Shown here: positions 62,110-64,000 of the stretch, in pieces
Layout: every line of letters starts with the position of its first letter
Numbering within the stretch: the first letter of the stretch is position 1
The notes under the pieces: generated by a model
Seen by the model: the letters and a program-made list of their open reading frames with translations, nothing else
Told to the model about the DNA's origin: nothing
Databases searched by the model: none
Program-made: the position numbers and the translations under genes
Assembly: GCA_036924085.1 (NCBI GenBank)
Contig: JAVGWX010000002.1
Span: 49,241,416 to 49,305,415 of the forward strand
Origin: Ariolimax columbianus
Lineage: Eukaryota > Mollusca > Gastropoda > Stylommatophora > Arionidae
Length of the DNA stretch: 64,000 nt
Reading direction: 5' to 3'

Positions 62110-62345
62110 GCCATCGCCTTATTTATCTATTCCCCAAGGCGGTGTGTGTTGCACTGTGGTTTTTATTTTGCGCCTGTCGGCCCAGTGCATCCGACTTCAG
62201 CATGTATTTTATGTAAAGGTCTGCTTCCTCCTGCATTTTCTAAGGGTTTGCTTCCCGGGGTAACGGCCGGTGCTGTGATTGGGATCGAACCCAGCACCTT
62301 TGGTTGTGAGCAGTGTCACTTAACAGCTAGCCCACGCCGTCCCCA
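62110..62345 (-). mobile_element. tRNA-derived SINE with shared central core
   Basis: The minus strand begins GGGGACGGCGTGGGCTAGCT and GTTAAGTGACACTGCTCACA (tRNA-like A-box region), then AGGTGCTGGGTTCGATCCCA (B-box), body to ACATGCTGAAGTCGGATGCA and CTGGGCCGACAGGCGCAAAA, and ends near CCGCCTTGGGGAATAG. The TGCTGAAGTCGGATG..GG.CCGA.AGG.GCAAA core is also in the SINE-like B copy at 45.04 kb. The best preserved pol III-type head in the window. A plus-strand open frame (62146-62358) is antisense. Confidence 0.8.
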
Positions 62346-62609
62346 AGCTGTCGTATGATTGTTTCCTTCTTAGATTGAATGCCATTTATATACGCCATTT
62401 TGATTGTCGATTATTCGTAATTGAAATCTATATAACAGAATTGTCTGTGTGTAACTGAGAACTTTCATTCTTACATCCTCTGACAACAGTTTTTATTAGT
62501 TTATCGAGAAAGTTCACCATGTTTTGTAAACGGAGATCACACAGAAAATGTATTTTGCACGACGATCACACAGAAGGTCGAGCCTCGTAACTCACAATGT
62601 TTCTTGCAG
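62346..62609. other. no recognisable feature
   Basis: AT-rich; a short duplicate GATCACACAGAA (62.535 and 62.564 kb). Confidence 0.45.
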
Positions 62610-62870
62610 CGCCCACCCCCACCTTTACTAGAAACAAGTTTGTCTGACCGCTCCCCCCCCCCCCTCACCTTTACTAGAAACAAGTTTGTTTGTCCTTGAC
62701 CCCCCCCCCCCCCCCCCCACCCCCACCTTTACTAGAAACAAGTTTGTCTGTCCCCTTCCCTCTCTTCACTGGGAACAAGTTTGTCTGCCCGCTTACCCCC
62801 GCCCCCTTTAACTGGGAACAAATTTGCCCCCACCCCTTCTCCTCCTAATCACTATGATCAAGTCTGGTCA
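62610..62870. repeat. tandem repeat with C runs, 4-5 copies
   Basis: CACCTTTACTAGAAACAAGT then TTGTCTG and a C run of variable length (up to about 20 C near 62700-62719). The last units lose the C run (CTTCACTGGGAACAAG; CCCCTTTAACTGGGAACAA). Such DNA may form i-motif/G-quadruplex structures. Confidence 0.88.
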
Positions 62871-62974
62871 CTCGCTTAACGGGTCTCTCGCTGTTGACTT
62901 ACCTGGCTCATTTTGTAACCAGTAACTGTCACACCTCGCCCGCCTCCGCTCATTCATTATGACTTACTCCTTTG

Positions 62975-63155
62975 GACTATCGAAGACCTCTATAAATGCC
63001 TTCTTCTGGTCAATCAAGGTCACGTGTATATTATATTGGAAGCTTCTGTTGATTTACAGTGGCAGTGCAAATATTGCCTTGAAATAGCGTCTGGCTCTCT
63101 GGAAACCATATTGTGATTTACTTTGAAGCAAATCGACATCTACACCATCTCACCC
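62975..63155 (-). pseudogene. LINE reverse transcriptase fingers/motif A fragment
   Basis: The minus strand reads LLQSKSQYGFQRARRYFKAI, FALPL, stop, INRSFQYNIHVTLIDQKKAF and IEVFDSP. This matches QYGFRxGRSTxDAIFxL...ERSxxYxxxVxxxFIDxKKAFD in RTE-like reverse transcriptases, with one stop and the Asp after KKAF lost. A 180-bp scrap. Confidence 0.8.
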
Positions 63156-63239
63156 TTTCTGTTTTAGAAGCCAAGTGATCTACGTGCCTAAGGAGGGCTA
63201 AGTCTACGTGTGTAGTAGCCCTTTCATGTGCTTTTGTTC

Positions 63240-64000
63240 TCCCATAGAATACTTCTTCTTCTTCTTCTGCGTACACAGTCAGACAGTAACCATTATTTTT
63301 TCGAAAAAAGCGGCGGTCATCCTGAGACTCTCGCCACTACCATAGAGCTTGTCTTGCAGTTCCACTGGCAATGGCCACATCTGCTCTCTCTGATCCTCGT
63401 ATGTCGGGCAGTTCTGCAGCAGATGTTCAGTGGTCATTTTACCAGTACCGCACGGGCATTCGTCGGTACACCCTATCTTCAATTTGTTGAATAGGTGGTA
63501 CCTCAGTCTGTTGTGGCCAGTGCGAAGTCTGAAGACAACGACCTGCTCTCTTCGGTTCAACTGGTAATAGGCATCGTTTTTGGTGTAACCAGTATGTTCG
63601 GTTTCCCATTTGGTCATGTATCTGGCTTTGATAAGCCGTTTTGACTCTTCGTACGTCATACTGGTATCTGTTTGTGGTAGCCTTGCACCTTCTTTTGCCA
63701 GTCTGTCTGCCTCCTCGTTGCCTTGGATGTTGCAGTGTGACGGAACCCACTTTACCACTACCCTTTTTGGTGCGGACTGCTGGCACAGTTTGCAGAGTGC
63801 TGCTCTTAAGTCATTAAGCTCAGTGTTTTTCTGGCTTTTTAGCGCTGTGACTACGGCGAGAGCATCTGTCAGCAGGACTATATGGCTCTCATTTTCACTG
63901 TGTGTTACCATTTCTTCCACTGCCGCCCTCAGTGCCTCTGCCTCCGCTCTGAAATTGCTTGTGTACTTACCAGTAGCGAATGACAGTGCTATTTTTCTGC
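63240..64000 (-). mobile_element. RNase H-type LINE, 3' part, runs off the window
   Basis: The 3' end at 63.245 kb has (GAA)n (complement of CTTCTTCTTCTTCTGCGTAC) about 20 bp after the stop. It is the same family as 22.36-23.90 kb (-) and 19.94-20.18 kb (+). Its coding part here has no frameshift, so it is the youngest of the three copies. The 5' part lies outside. Confidence 0.92.
63279..64000 (-). CDS. LINE ORF2 C-terminal part: RNase H and Cys-rich tail (partial)
   Basis: Open without a stop from the window edge to TGA/TAA-type stop at 63279, at least 240 codons. Reads RKIALSFATGKYTSNFRAEA (catalytic Glu), VLLTDALAVVTALKSQ (catalytic Asp), WVPSHCNIQGNEEADRLAKE (catalytic Asp), NRREQVVVFRLRTGHNRLRY, KIGCTDECPCGTGKMTTEHL and LQNCPTYEDQREQMW. 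The first RNase H motif (YTDGS in the 22.7 kb copy) lies just outside. The RNase H would remove RNA during second-strand synthesis. The CxCG...H...C tail is typical of I/R1-type LINEs. The Met at 63920 is internal and not a start. Confidence 0.92.
   Translation of the reverse strand, partial: RKIALSFATGKYTSNFRAEAEALRAAVEEMVTHSENESHIVLLTDALAVVTALKSQKNTELNDLRAALCKLCQQSAPKRVVVKWVPSHCNIQGNEEADRLAKEGARLPQTDTSMTYEESKRLIKARYMTKWETEHTGYTKNDAYYQLNRREQVVVFRLRTGHNRLRYHLFNKLKIGCTDECPCGTGKMTTEHLLQNCPTYEDQREQMWPLPVELQDKLYGSGESLRMTAAFFEKIMVTV

Overview
This window looks like accessory, intergenic DNA from an animal, probably a mollusc and possibly a heterobranch gastropod. That call rests on the mix of repeats: many unrelated non-LTR retrotransposon (LINE) families with peptide styles common in lophotrochozoans, tRNA-derived SINEs, a mariner fossil, and very many minisatellites with units of 16-65 bp. 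No sequence-only check of species was possible. I recognise no host protein-coding exon, no rRNA and no bona fide tRNA gene. Almost every open frame is either a LINE fragment or the translation of a tandem array.

Layout. 0-8 kb: small arrays, an AT-rich hairpin (2.6 kb), a LINE C-terminus whose last codons became a 65-bp array (3.2-3.7 kb), and 43/40/36-bp minisatellites (5.9-7.4 kb). 8-12.2 kb: a SINE, microsatellites, and the best preserved CR1-like LINE (10.42-11.91 kb), sitting inside a CATA/CCTA satellite. 13.5-15.3 kb: about 48 copies of a 38-bp satellite. 15.4-24.7 kb: SINEs, five LINE fragments, and an RNase H-type LINE (22.36-23.90 kb, minus) inserted into a minisatellite that is itself derived from another LINE's C-terminus. 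A 28-bp array made of a tRNA/SINE A-box half lies at 24.03-24.28 kb. 24.7-36.5 kb: mostly arrays, plus a CR1 copy with an internal deletion (27.93-28.43 kb) and a LINE fossil (31.7-32.4 kb). 37.7-42.4 kb: two decayed LINEs, the first carrying two internal minisatellites. 43-56 kb: LINE scraps, a SINE-like family with (GAA)n ends, and long arrays growing from its copies. 56-64 kb: arrays, LINE fossils on both strands, a mariner fossil, a tRNA-SINE, and at the right edge an open RNase H-LINE reading frame that runs off the window.

The theme that ties the region together is that transposon pieces seed tandem repeats. In at least four places the minisatellite unit can be read directly as a piece of the adjacent LINE or SINE: 3.4, 21.4, 24.0 and 38.6-39.4 kb. 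Three more are likely: 34.4, 49.1 and 54.4 kb. A second theme is shared 3' ends: the RNase H LINE and a SINE-like family both end in GCAGAA(GAA)n-type tails, and the CR1-like LINE tail occurs twice on its own. These are consistent with SINE/LINE partnership and 5' truncation, but need whole-genome alignment to prove. There is no evidence here of an operon, CRISPR array or other defence system.
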